Positions 8,481-16,725 of a stretch of DNA of 64,000 bases are shown piece after piece. A program made the translations under genes and the position numbers. The stretch lies in contig NZ_JALPVJ010000012.1 in NCBI RefSeq assembly GCF_023544445.1, positions 186,001 to 250,000 on the forward strand, written 5' to 3'. The notes under the pieces are model-generated. The model saw only the letters and a program-made list of their open reading frames with translations, was not told where the DNA came from and did not search any database. This DNA comes from Actinoplanes sp. M2I2 (GTDB lineage: Bacteria > Actinomycetota > Actinomycetes > Mycobacteriales > Micromonosporaceae). Each line of letters begins with the position of its first letter. The first letter of the stretch is position 1.

Positions 8481-9341
8481 ATGACAGCAGCCACCCTCGT
8501 CATCGCGGTGTCGCGGCCCTGGTTCTGGCCCGTCTCGTGGGTGCCGGCCTATCTGGGCACGGTGCTGGCCGACCGGCAGTGGTTCCCGGCCGACCCGCCG
8601 CGGGCCCTGCTCGCCCTGCTGGTGCTCGGCCCGCTGGTCTGGGGAGCGGTGCTGGCCCAGAACGACCTGCACGATTTGACCAGCGACCGCGCCAACCCGC
8701 GCAAGGCCACCGCGCCGCTGGTCACCGGCGCGGTCGATCACCGGACGGTGCGACGCTGGTATCGCCGGATGGCTCTGGCCTGCGTCGTCGTCGCGCTGCC
8801 GGTCGGGCCGCTCTTCGTGCTCGGAGTGGCCGGGGTCCTGCTGCTGGGCTGGGCCTACAGCGCTCCCCCGCTGCGCCTCAAGACCCGCCCGGGCTGGGAC
8901 GTGGCCGTGAACGCGCTGGTCGTCGGCGTCGTCTCCCCGGCCGCGGGCTGGTCGATCACCCGCGCGCCGTGGGACTTCCCCTGGCAGTTCGGCCTGATCG
9001 GGTTGCTCTTCGCCGCGGCCCTCTACGTCCCGACCACGGTCACCGACCTGCCGGCCGACGAGGGGGCCGGCGACCGGACCTTCGCCGTACGCTTCGGAGC
9101 CCGCGCCGCCTACGTCGCGGGGCTCACCCTGTGGGCCGCCGCCCTGGTCGTCAGCGTGGCCTGCGCCGCCGCCGACGTGGTCGTGCCCCGCTCCACGCTG
9201 ACCGGCCAGCTCGTGACGATCCCGGTGCTCCTGGCCGCGTACGCGATCCTGACCCGCCGCCCGACGATCCCCCGGCTGGCCGTCCTGTCGCTGTTCTTCG
9301 CGATCCCCACGGCCGGCTACGCCCTCGCCGTCGTCGGCTGA
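8481..9341 (+). CDS. UbiA-family prenyltransferase
   Basis: A 286-residue polytopic membrane protein with about eight to nine hydrophobic helices. The first Mg/diphosphate-binding motif is NDLHDLTSDRANPRK (N-D-x-x-D-x-x-x-D) and the second is DLPADEGAGDRTFAVRFG. The loop AYSAPPLRLKTRPGWD is typical of the chlorophyll synthase/BchG-like and digeranylgeranylglyceryl-phosphate synthase-like branch. These enzymes transfer an isoprenoid chain to an aromatic or polyol acceptor; the acceptor here is unknown, with no quinone or carotenoid genes nearby. AGGA lies about eight bases before the ATG. A strong terminator follows. Confidence 0.88.
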   Translation: MTAATLVIAVSRPWFWPVSWVPAYLGTVLADRQWFPADPPRALLALLVLGPLVWGAVLAQNDLHDLTSDRANPRKATAPLVTGAVDHRTVRRWYRRMALACVVVALPVGPLFVLGVAGVLLLGWAYSAPPLRLKTRPGWDVAVNALVVGVVSPAAGWSITRAPWDFPWQFGLIGLLFAAALYVPTTVTDLPADEGAGDRTFAVRFGARAAYVAGLTLWAAALVVSVACAAADVVVPRSTLTGQLVTIPVLLAAYAILTRRPTIPRLAVLSLFFAIPTAGYALAVVG

Positions 9342-9354
9342 CGGCGGACAGGCG

Positions 9355-9386
9355 GGTGGCCGGCCCCCGGCAACGGGCCGGCCACC
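9355..9386. terminator. strong intrinsic terminator between ubiA-like gene and ABC permease
   Basis: GGTGGCCGGCCC pairs perfectly with GGGCCGGCCACC around an eight-base loop, and TTTCTT follows on the plus strand. It ends transcription of the prenyltransferase and sits between convergent genes, so it may also serve the ABC operon ending at 9409. Confidence 0.8.
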
Positions 9387-9408
9387 TTTCTTCGGGCGGA
9401 GTGGGGGG

Positions 9409-10296
9409 CTATTTCACCGAGCCGAGCGAGAGCCCCTGCACCAGCTTGTCCTGGGCGGCGAAACCGGCCACCAGGACGGGCAGCGAGACCACGAAGGCGG
9501 CCGCGCAGAGCTGGGCCAGGAACAGGCCCTGGCTGGTGACGAAACTGGTCAGGAAGACGGGGGCCGTCTCCGCGACCGTGGCCGTGAGCACCCGGGCGAA
9601 CAGCAGCTCGTTCCAGCTGAAGATGAAGCAGATCAGCGCGGTGGCGGCGATGCCCGGAGTCACCACGGGGGCGATGACCGAGCGCAGCGTCTTGGTCAGG
9701 TTGGCCCCGTCCATCTGGGCCGCCTCGAGCATCTCGACCGGCACCTCGGAGAGGAACGAGCGCATCATCCAGACCGCGATCGGCAGGTTCATCGACGTGT
9801 AGAACAGGACGAGCAGCCAGATGTTGTCGAGCAGGCCGGTGTTCTGGGCGAACAGGTAGAGCGGCAGCAGGCCGGCCACCACCGGCAGCATCTTGGTGGA
9901 CAGGAAGAAGAACAGCACGTCGGTCCACTTCTTGACCGGCTTGATGCTCAGGGCGTACGCGGCGGGCAGCGACAGCAGGAGCACCAGCAGCGTGGACACC
10001 ACGCTGGCGGTCAGCGAGTTGAGCAGCGGCGGCCAGGGTGAGGCGCCGCCGGAGAAGAACTCGCGGTAGCCCTCCAGGGTCAGCGGCGCGAAGACGGCCG
10101 GCGGGTTCTGGGCGGCGTCGGTCTCGGAGTGGAACGAGGTCAGCACCATCCAGACGACCGGGAGCACGAACAGGATGCCGACCACCCAGGCGAGCAGCGA
10201 GAGCCAGACGTTGGCGCCCTCGCGGCGTTTCTTCACCGGGCGGCCGGCGTCGTCGCGGGTCGCCGGGACGGGCGCGGTGTCGGTCACTGTGCTCAT
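9409..10296 (-). CDS. carbohydrate ABC transporter permease (MalG type)
   Basis: A 295-residue inner-membrane permease with six hydrophobic helices. The EAA loop appears as EVPVEMLEAAQMDGANLTKTLRSVIAPVVTPG, the contact site for the ATPase. The N-terminal LPVVWMVLTSFHSETDA is typical of CUT1-family second permeases. The ATG at 10296 overlaps the stop of the upstream permease as ATGA, so they are coupled. It forms an importer with the upstream permease and the lipoprotein; no ATPase gene is linked. Confidence 0.92.
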   Translation of the reverse strand: MSTVTDTAPVPATRDDAGRPVKKRREGANVWLSLLAWVVGILFVLPVVWMVLTSFHSETDAAQNPPAVFAPLTLEGYREFFSGGASPWPPLLNSLTASVVSTLLVLLLSLPAAYALSIKPVKKWTDVLFFFLSTKMLPVVAGLLPLYLFAQNTGLLDNIWLLVLFYTSMNLPIAVWMMRSFLSEVPVEMLEAAQMDGANLTKTLRSVIAPVVTPGIAATALICFIFSWNELLFARVLTATVAETAPVFLTSFVTSQGLFLAQLCAAAFVVSLPVLVAGFAAQDKLVQGLSLGSVK

Positions 10297-11252
10297 CGGC
10301 CGGACTCCTCCTTGAACAGCGACGAGACGGTCCGCAGGGCGAACGTCGCGATGATGATGGTGCCGATGACCACGACCACGGCGGCGGCCGAGGCCCGTCC
10401 GTAGTCGTGCGCCTGGTAGAAGATCTGGTAGATCGTGTAGGGCAGGTTCGCGGTGCCCAGCCCGCCCGAGGTGATGGTGAAGACCGCGTCGAAGTTCTGC
10501 ACGATGTAGATCGAGCCCAGCAGCGCGCCCAGTTCGAGGTACTGCCGCAGGTGGGGCAGAGTCATCGAGCGGAAGATCTGCCAGGTGCCGGCGCCGTCGA
10601 TGCGGGCCGCCTCGATCACGTCGAGCGGACGGCCCTGCAGGCCGGCCAGCAGGATCAGCATCATGAACGGCGTCCACTGCCAGACCAGCGAGAAGATGAC
10701 CGCCCACAGGGGCATGTTGCTGATCCAGTCGGGCTGCGGCGGGTTGTCCGAGCCGAACAGGCCCCAGATCCAGGTGAGCGCGCCGTTGAACAGGCCGTAC
10801 TCGGGGTTGTAGAGGGCGTGCTTCCAGATCAGCGCCGCGGCCACCGGCACCACGAGGAACGGCGCGATCATCATCGTGCGCACGGCCCCGCGGCCCCGGA
10901 ACTTGCGGTCGAGCAGCAGCGCGATGCCGAGGCCGAGGAGCAGGCTGATCAGCACGACGCCGACGGTGAGCAGGATGGTGGTCCAGACCGCGTCGCGCAT
11001 GTTGACGTCGGTGAAGACCCGCACGAAGTTGTCGAACCCGGCGAAGCCGCGCTCGTCGGGGTAGTACGCGTTCCAGTCCATGAAGGAGATGACCAGCGTG
11101 GCCACGAACGGCAGCTGGGTCACGATGATCATGAAGATGAGGGCGGGCAGCAGCGGGGCACGGCGGGCCCAGGCGGACGCCCGGCGCGCGGCGCCCCGGG
11201 CGGGCGGTGGACTGCCGGTGCGGATCCCGGTGTCCTCGGCGACCGATGTCAT
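10293..11252 (-). CDS. carbohydrate ABC transporter permease (MalF type)
   Basis: A 319-residue six-helix permease starting MTSVAEDTGIRTG. After an Ala/Arg-rich cytoplasmic leader the first helix is LLPALIFMIIVTQLPFVATLV. The EAA loop is seen as GRPLDVIEAARIDGAGTWQIFRSMTLPHLRQYLELG. It resembles the SmoF/MtlF polyol-transporter branch, but that is only a family impression. Spacing to the binding-protein stop is two bases and the downstream permease overlaps by four, giving a tight operon. Confidence 0.92.
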   Translation of the reverse strand: MTSVAEDTGIRTGSPPPARGAARRASAWARRAPLLPALIFMIIVTQLPFVATLVISFMDWNAYYPDERGFAGFDNFVRVFTDVNMRDAVWTTILLTVGVVLISLLLGLGIALLLDRKFRGRGAVRTMMIAPFLVVPVAAALIWKHALYNPEYGLFNGALTWIWGLFGSDNPPQPDWISNMPLWAVIFSLVWQWTPFMMLILLAGLQGRPLDVIEAARIDGAGTWQIFRSMTLPHLRQYLELGALLGSIYIVQNFDAVFTITSGGLGTANLPYTIYQIFYQAHDYGRASAAAVVVVIGTIIIATFALRTVSSLFKEESGR

Positions 11253-11254
11253 GG

Positions 11255-12619
11255 TCAACCCTCCTGGCGGGACTGGTAGCGCTCGGCGACGTCCTCGGCC
11301 AGCCGCTGACCCCGGTCGAGGGCCTCGTCGACGCTCATCTGGCCGGCGATCGCGGAGCTGACGTACTGCGACGCCTGGGTGCCCAGGTCGGTGAACTCGG
11401 GGATGTCGACGAACTGGATGCCGATCGCGGGTCGCGGCTGCACGCCGGGGTTGCGCGGGTCGGCCGACTCGATCGCGGCCCGGGTGGGCTCGGCGAACGA
11501 GGACGCGACGCCGAGGTAGTCCTGGTTCTCGTACGTCGAGGCGCGCTTGCCGGCCGGGACGCTGGACCAGCCGACCTGCTGACCGACCAGTTCCTCGTAC
11601 TGCTTGCTGGACGCCCACGAGATGAACTTCCAGGCGTTGTCCTTCTTGGTGCTGGCCTGCTGGATGCTCCACGACCACGCGTACAGCCAGCCGGAGCTGT
11701 CGGTCTTGACCACGGGCGCCGGGGCGTACCCGATCTTGCCCTTGACCGGCGAGTCGTCGGCCTCGAGCGAGCCCGCGGCGCTGGTCGCGTCATACCACAT
11801 CGCCACGTTGCCCTGGATGAGGTTGTTGAGGCACTCGGTGAAGCCGGCCTGCGGGGCGCCGTTCTCGCCGTGCGTGCGCACCAGGTCGACGTAGAACTTG
11901 GTGGCCTCGGTGAACTCGGGCCCGTTGACCTTGGGCGTCCAGTCCTGCTCGAACCAGGTGCCGCCGAAGGTGTTCACGACCGTGGTGAGCGGCGCGAAGA
12001 TCTGCCCCCAGCCGGGCTGCCCGCGCAGGCAGATGCCGCGCATGCCGGGCTGTTTGTTGTCGACCCGGGCGGCGATGTCGGCGACCTGCTGCCAGGTCGG
12101 TTTCGCAGGCATCTGTACGCCGGCCGACTCGAGCACGTCCTTGCGGTACATCAGGAACGACGACTCGCCGTAGAAGGGCTCGCCGTAGAGCTTGCCGTCG
12201 TCCGCGGTCAGCGACTGCGTCATCGGCGCGAGGATGTCGGCCTGGTCGAACTGCTGGTCGGCGGCGACGTAGTCGTCCAGCGGCGCGATCCACTCCGACT
12301 TGGCGTAGATGGGGATCTCGAAGTTGCTCAGCGAGGCGACGTCGTACTGCCCGGCCTGGCTGGAGAACTCCTGGCTGATCTTGTCTCGGACGTCGTTCTC
12401 CGGCAGCACGGTGAAGTTGACGTCGATGCCGGTCTGGCGGGTGAAGTTGTCCGCGGTGAGCCGTTGCAGGTCGATCATCTGCGGGTTGTTCACCATCAGG
12501 ATGTTGATGCTGTTCGGTCCGCCACCACCCGGCCCGCCGCCCCATCCGGCGCACCCGCTGAGGGCGAGCACGAAGGTGGCAGCGGCGGCGAGCACGGCGC
12601 GTGTATGCCTGCGTGACAT
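11255..12619 (-). CDS. sugar/polyol ABC transporter substrate-binding lipoprotein
   Basis: A 454-residue lipoprotein. The signal sequence ends in a lipobox LALSGC, so Cys22 is probably the lipidated residue, followed by a Gly-rich spacer. The family-1 binding-protein fold shows as NILMVNNPQMIDLQRLTADNF, YDVASLSNFEIPIYAK, GKLYGEPFYGESSFLMYRKDV and GNVAMWYDATSAAGSLE. The general pattern is that of SmoE/MtlE-like polyol binders, though the ligand is not proven. It is the first gene of the operon, with a candidate palindromic operator 50 bases upstream. With no ATPase in the operon, a shared MsiK-like ATPase elsewhere is expected. Confidence 0.9.
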   Translation of the reverse strand: MSRRHTRAVLAAAATFVLALSGCAGWGGGPGGGGPNSINILMVNNPQMIDLQRLTADNFTRQTGIDVNFTVLPENDVRDKISQEFSSQAGQYDVASLSNFEIPIYAKSEWIAPLDDYVAADQQFDQADILAPMTQSLTADDGKLYGEPFYGESSFLMYRKDVLESAGVQMPAKPTWQQVADIAARVDNKQPGMRGICLRGQPGWGQIFAPLTTVVNTFGGTWFEQDWTPKVNGPEFTEATKFYVDLVRTHGENGAPQAGFTECLNNLIQGNVAMWYDATSAAGSLEADDSPVKGKIGYAPAPVVKTDSSGWLYAWSWSIQQASTKKDNAWKFISWASSKQYEELVGQQVGWSSVPAGKRASTYENQDYLGVASSFAEPTRAAIESADPRNPGVQPRPAIGIQFVDIPEFTDLGTQASQYVSSAIAGQMSVDEALDRGQRLAEDVAERYQSRQEG

Positions 12620-12668
12620 GGGGCCTCCCCGGCGAGGCTTGCTGATCCCGGCGGCACCATCGACATCT

Positions 12669-12684
12669 GTGACACCGGTAACAC
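12669..12684. promoter_or_regulatory. palindromic operator candidate upstream of the sugar ABC operon
   Basis: GTGACACCGGTAACAC is an interrupted palindrome (GTG-NN-ACCGGT-NN-CAC) with a CG centre, as in many LacI-family operators. It lies 50 bases before the binding-protein start, in a suitable place for a sugar-responsive repressor. No regulator gene is adjacent. Confidence 0.45.
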
Positions 12685-12767
12685 CGGGCCTCAGTACATG
12701 CCTGAGATCGACACGATGTCAACCATTCGTCACGTTCCGTCGGACGAACGGGCACACCCGCCCGGTC

Positions 12768-12998
12768 CTATGAGGAAACGACCCGCGCCTGGTTGCCGAA
12801 GACCTCGACCACGTCGCCCGGGTGCAGCTGACGACCGCGACGGGTGTCCACCTCGCCGTTGACCGAGACGTCCCCGGAGGCGATCAGCACCTTGCCCTCC
12901 CCACCGGTGTCGGTGAGGTCGGCCAGCTTGAGGAACTGCCCGAGTCTGATCATGTCGCCGTCGATGGGGATGTCACGCATCCCGCCATCATCCGGCAT
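12768..12998 (-). CDS. small S4-domain RNA-binding protein
   Basis: A 76-residue protein made up almost wholly of one S4 fold: IRLGQFLKLADLTDTGGEGKVLIASGDVSVNGEVDTRRGRQLHPGDVVEV. The IRLGQFLKLA...G-GEAK-LI--G-V-VNGE--TRRGRKL--GD pattern is that of the YaaA/YbcJ-like stand-alone S4 proteins. These bind structured RNA, probably ribosomal; the exact target is unknown. A shorter start (MRDIPIDGDM, six residues later) is equally plausible because neither ATG has a clear ribosome binding site. Confidence 0.85.
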   Translation of the reverse strand: MPDDGGMRDIPIDGDMIRLGQFLKLADLTDTGGEGKVLIASGDVSVNGEVDTRRGRQLHPGDVVEVFGNQARVVSS

Positions 12999-13024
12999 CG
13001 CCCGAAAAGAATTCCGCGGGGCGT

Positions 13025-13052
13025 TGAACCTTTGACGGCTGTGATCCGAACT
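13025..13052 (+). promoter_or_regulatory. ECF (sigma-L-like) promoter for the YcnI-like gene, leaderless
   Basis: TGAACC, 16 bases, CGAACT, then seven bases to the GTG at 13060. It has the same -35 and spacing as the elements at 6399, 7359 and 32002, with A for T at the third -10 position. No ribosome binding site is possible in the gap. Confidence 0.4.
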
Positions 13053-13059
13053 ACCCCCC

Positions 13060-13920
13060 GTGAGGCACTCTCAGCTGGCCCGCCGCGCGGGCGTCCCGGT
13101 CGCCGCAGCCGTCCTCGGCATGCTCGTCGCCACCCCGGCCCTGGCCGACGCGACCGTGTCGCCGGCGACCGCCCCCCAGGGCAGCGGGCAGAACCTGACC
13201 CTGAAGTACACCAACGACGGGGACAAGCCGGTCCACACGATCACGCTCAAGTTCCGCGACGACACGCCGCTGGCCGAGGCCTACCCGCTGTCGGTCGACG
13301 ACTGGGCGCCCAAGATCGCCATGCGCAAGCTGGCCACGCCGCTGAAGACCCTGCACGGCGACACCGAGACCACCGAGACCGCCGCGTCGATCACCTGGCT
13401 GGCCATGCCGGGCAAGGATCTGGCTCCCGGCGCGAGCGCCGAGCTGGCCGTCGCCGTCGGGCCCCTGCCGACGCTGAGCTCGATCCAGCTCGACATCGCC
13501 TCGACCTACGCCGACGGCAAGCCCGGCGAGGCGACCGCGCCGGCCACCCTGACACTGACCCCGGACCCCTCCGGCAGCCAGGCGGCGGCGCAGGCTCACG
13601 CCCACGGCGGCGGGGGCACGGCGGCCGGGAACGCCGCTCCCGGTGAGGACCAGTTCTTCCAGGAGGCGATCGCGGAGGCCGGCCGTGGCTCCTCGATCTG
13701 GTCGTACGCGGGCTGGGTCGTCGCCGCCCTGGCGCTGGCCGGCGGCGCGGTCATGATGCTGCGCAACCGGCACCGCGCCGAGGAGGACGAGCCGGACGAC
13801 GACGAGACCCAGGCGGCCGGCGAGACCCCGGTGGCCGAGGTCGTCGAGGACAAGGTCGTCGAGGACAAGGAGCCGGTGACCGCCGGCAGCGGCGCGAGCA
13901 AGTGGGCCTACAAGGGCTGA
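13060..13920 (+). CDS. YcnI-like (DUF1775) exported membrane-anchored protein
   Basis: A 286-residue protein starting with GTG. The signal peptide ends at about residue 29 (ATPALA|DATVSPATAPQG). The DUF1775/YcnI-like beta-sandwich covers about 30-170, with VSPATAPQGSGQNLTLKYTN, WAPKIAMRKLATPLK, SITWLAMPGKDLAPGA and ADGKPGEATAPATLTL. A short HAHGGGG stretch, one transmembrane helix (about 207-230) and an acidic cytoplasmic tail follow. YcnI proteins bind copper through an N-terminal histidine of the mature chain; here that position is Asp, so the standard ligand is missing. No copper-transport gene is adjacent. A terminator hairpin lies downstream. Confidence 0.78.
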   Translation: MRHSQLARRAGVPVAAAVLGMLVATPALADATVSPATAPQGSGQNLTLKYTNDGDKPVHTITLKFRDDTPLAEAYPLSVDDWAPKIAMRKLATPLKTLHGDTETTETAASITWLAMPGKDLAPGASAELAVAVGPLPTLSSIQLDIASTYADGKPGEATAPATLTLTPDPSGSQAAAQAHAHGGGGTAAGNAAPGEDQFFQEAIAEAGRGSSIWSYAGWVVAALALAGGAVMMLRNRHRAEEDEPDDDETQAAGETPVAEVVEDKVVEDKEPVTAGSGASKWAYKG

Positions 13921-14029
13921 CAGCTAGACTCCCGCGATGGTGGACGCGGGATCCCGTCGTGATGGCGCGCGTGGGGCGCGGCGCACGACCTGCGGGTGGG
14001 GACATTGGGCATGGCCCGCGACCCGTGGA

Positions 14030-14062
14030 CGGGGGTGGGAGAGTTCGTCTCTCCCGCCCCCG
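14030..14062. terminator. strong hairpin between YcnI-like gene and DHH gene
   Basis: A 14-pair stem (CGGGGGTGGGAGAG against CTCTCCCGCCCCCG, one T-G wobble) encloses the loop TTCGT. The genes converge on it from 13920 and 14075, so it can act in both directions. Confidence 0.75.
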
Positions 14063-14074
14063 AGTACCTCCGCG

Positions 14075-15013
14075 TCAGACCGGCACCGTCCGGGGCGTGC
14101 GCAGGGCCTCGACGATCTCCCGCTCGACCCGTTCGGCCTGGTCGTGGGGCACCTGGCAGGTGCCGGCGGCGAGATGCCCGCCCCCGCCGTAACGCAGCAT
14201 GACCTCGCCGACGTCGACCGGCGAGGTGCGGTCGAGGATCGACTTCCCGCAGGCGAACACGGTGTTGAGCTTCTGCCGGCCCCAGATGACGTGCATCGAG
14301 ACCCGCGCCTCGGGGAACAGCGCGTACACCATGAAGCGGTTGCCCGCGTGGATCACCTCCTCGTCCCGCAGATCGACCACGACGACGTCGCCGTCGGTGT
14401 GGCTGACCCGTTTGAGCTGCTCGACGAACAGGCCGTGCTGCTCGCGGAACAACTCGGCGCGCTCGGCCACGTCGGGCAGCGCGAGGATCTCGTCGGCGTC
14501 GCTGATCGTCAGGCAGGCGTCGATCAGCTGCATCATCAGCTGGTAGTTGGAGATGCGGAAGTCGCGGAACCGCCCCAGACCCGTACGGCTGTCCATCAGG
14601 AAGTTGAGCAGCGTCCAGCCCCGCGGGTCGAGGATGTCGTGGAGCGCATAGTCGGCCGAGTCGGCCTGGTCGACGGCGCGCATGAGGTCGTCGGAGACTT
14701 GCGGGAAGCGCTGCCGGCCGCCGAAGTGCTCGTAGATGACCCGGGCCGCCGACGGGGCCTCGGCGTCGATGACGTGGTTGCTCAAGTTGCCCTCGTTGCG
14801 CAGCGTCTCCGAGTGGTGATGGTCGAAGACCATGTAGGCGCCGGGCGCGTACGGGAGGTTGGTGAGGATGTCGTTCTCGGTCACCTCGACCTCGCCGTCC
14901 TGAACATCCTTGGGGTGGACGAACTTGATGTCGTCGATCATGTCGAGGTGACGCAGCAACACCGCGCAGACCAGACCGTCGAAGTCGCTGCGGGTCACGA
15001 GCCGATACTTCAC
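14075..15013 (-). CDS. DHH/DHHA1 family phosphoesterase
   Basis: A 312-residue cytoplasmic protein with GTG start and an AGGGGGA ribosome binding site. The N-terminal DHH domain shows TRSDFDGLVCAVLLRH (D-x-D metal site) and the diagnostic VFDHHHSETL. The C-terminal DHHA1 domain carries YGGGGHLAAGTCQV (GGGH motif). This architecture is shared by exopolyphosphatase-like, oligoribonuclease (NrnA) and cyclic-dinucleotide phosphodiesterase proteins. The sequence alone does not separate them. It is divergent from zwf across 150 bases. Confidence 0.85.
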   Translation of the reverse strand: MKYRLVTRSDFDGLVCAVLLRHLDMIDDIKFVHPKDVQDGEVEVTENDILTNLPYAPGAYMVFDHHHSETLRNEGNLSNHVIDAEAPSAARVIYEHFGGRQRFPQVSDDLMRAVDQADSADYALHDILDPRGWTLLNFLMDSRTGLGRFRDFRISNYQLMMQLIDACLTISDADEILALPDVAERAELFREQHGLFVEQLKRVSHTDGDVVVVDLRDEEVIHAGNRFMVYALFPEARVSMHVIWGRQKLNTVFACGKSILDRTSPVDVGEVMLRYGGGGHLAAGTCQVPHDQAERVEREIVEALRTPRTVPV

Positions 15014-15093
15014 GGATCCCCCTAGGTGCGCATAGGTACACCCCAGTTTGCCACTTTTGTCGGTGTATCCCTGGTCGCATCAGGGGATGGATA

Positions 15094-15122
15094 TGAACCT
15101 TTCCTGAGCCTCACTGCGTAAG
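15094..15122 (+). promoter_or_regulatory. possible ECF-type promoter for zwf
   Basis: TGAACC, 17 bases, CGTAAG, 42 bases before the zwf ATG. It is related to the sigma-L-like elements elsewhere in the window but has a one-base longer spacer and a different end to the -10, so it is weaker evidence. Confidence 0.35.
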
Positions 15123-15164
15123 GTTTTCCCGGACGGTCCCAACGGTCGGAGGACACGCGAAACC

Positions 15165-16658
15165 ATGGACAACGCCCCTCAGCTCATTCAGGAGCGCAGC
15201 GCCCCACCCGCCACGCTGGTGATCTTCGGCGCCTCGGGCGACCTCACCCGGCGCAAGCTCCTCCCGGCCGTGGAGAGTCTCGCCCGGCATCATCGCCTGC
15301 CCAGCCAGTTCGCCCTGGTCGGCGTCGCCCGCACGCCGATGGCCGACGAGCAGTTCGCGGCCAGCGCGCTCGGCGACCGCTCGCTGCTCGACAAGCAGCA
15401 GCTCCAGGGTGGCATCAGGTACGTCTCGGGCGGCTACGACGACCCCGAGACCTACAAGCGGCTGGCCGAGACCCTCGACGAGCTCGACGCGGTCCGCGGC
15501 ACCGCGGGCAACCGCCTGTTCTACCTGTCCACGCCGGCCGAGGCGTTCGAGCCGGTGATCAACGGGCTGGCCGGCGCCGGGCTCAACCACGCGCGCGAGG
15601 GCTCGTTCTCGCGGCTGGTCATCGAGAAGCCGTACGGTCGCGACCTGCCCTCGGCCCGCGAGCTCGACGCCGTCGTGCACGGCTCGTTCGACGAGCCCCA
15701 GGTCTTCCGGATCGACCACTACCTGGGCAAGGACACCGTCCAGAACGTGCTGGCGCTGCGCTTCGCCAACTCGATCTTCCAGCCGATCTGGGACCGGTCC
15801 TGGGTCGACCACGTGCAGATCACGGTGGCCGAGACGCTCGGCGTGGGCACCCGCGGCGGCTTCTACGAGCAGGCCGGCGCGATGCGCGACATCGTGCAGA
15901 ACCACGTGCTCCAGGTCCTCGCGCTCGCCCTGATGGAGCCGCCGGCGTCGTTCGAGGCCGAGGGCCTGCGCAACGAGAAGGTCAAGCTGCTCCAGGCGAT
16001 CCGGCTGCCCACCAACCGCGACATCGCCGACCTGGCCGTGCGCGGCCAGTACACCCGCGGCGGCACCCGCGACGACCTGATGGCCGGCTACCGCGAGGAG
16101 GTCGGCGTCGACCCGCTGTCGCGCACCGAGACGTACGCGGCCATGCGGCTCAACGTCGACAACTGGCGCTGGGCCGGCGTGCCGTTCTACGTGCGTACCG
16201 GCAAGCGGCTGCCGGCCCGGGTGACCGAGGTGGCCCTGCAGTTCCAGCGGCCGCCCCACCTGCCCATCCCGCAGGACCAGCTCACCGGGCTCGAGGCCGA
16301 CGCGCTGATCCTGCGCATCCAGCCCAACGAGGGCATCTCGCTGCGCTTCGGGGCCAAGGTGCCGGGCCACTCGTTCCGGGTCCGCACGGCCAGCATGGAT
16401 TTCTCGTACGAGCAGACGTTCGCCGAGGAGTCCCCCGAGGCGTACGAGCGGCTCCTGCTGGACGCCCTGCTGGGCGACCCCACGCTGTTCATCCGCAGCG
16501 ACGAGGTCGAGCACTCGTGGCGGATCGTCGACCCGATCATCGAGCACTGGGCCCAGGACATGTCGCCGATCCCGACCTACGAGGCCGCCTCGTGGGGCCC
16601 GGCCGACGCCGACCGCCTGATCGGCCGCTCGGGCCGCGCCTGGAAGAACAGCATCTGA
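15165..16658 (+). CDS. zwf: glucose-6-phosphate 1-dehydrogenase
   Basis: A 497-residue enzyme oxidising glucose-6-phosphate to 6-phosphogluconolactone with NADP (or NAD), the entry to the oxidative pentose phosphate pathway. The dinucleotide-binding motif is VIFGASGDLTRRKLLPA (residues about 20-36). The active-site signature is RIDHYLGKDTVQN, with the catalytic histidine inside it. VEKPYGRDL-type motif is present as VIEKPYGRDLPSAREL. Length is normal. A GGAGGA ribosome binding site lies about 11 bases before the ATG. It is not linked to tkt, tal, gnd or opcA in this window, so it may be a second copy. Confidence 0.95.
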   Translation: MDNAPQLIQERSAPPATLVIFGASGDLTRRKLLPAVESLARHHRLPSQFALVGVARTPMADEQFAASALGDRSLLDKQQLQGGIRYVSGGYDDPETYKRLAETLDELDAVRGTAGNRLFYLSTPAEAFEPVINGLAGAGLNHAREGSFSRLVIEKPYGRDLPSARELDAVVHGSFDEPQVFRIDHYLGKDTVQNVLALRFANSIFQPIWDRSWVDHVQITVAETLGVGTRGGFYEQAGAMRDIVQNHVLQVLALALMEPPASFEAEGLRNEKVKLLQAIRLPTNRDIADLAVRGQYTRGGTRDDLMAGYREEVGVDPLSRTETYAAMRLNVDNWRWAGVPFYVRTGKRLPARVTEVALQFQRPPHLPIPQDQLTGLEADALILRIQPNEGISLRFGAKVPGHSFRVRTASMDFSYEQTFAEESPEAYERLLLDALLGDPTLFIRSDEVEHSWRIVDPIIEHWAQDMSPIPTYEAASWGPADADRLIGRSGRAWKNSI

Positions 16659-16725
16659 TCGCCGGCCGGTGAGCCCGGACGCGGCCGGACCGATGAGTTC
16701 CGGCCGCGCGGCGGATCCTCACCGT

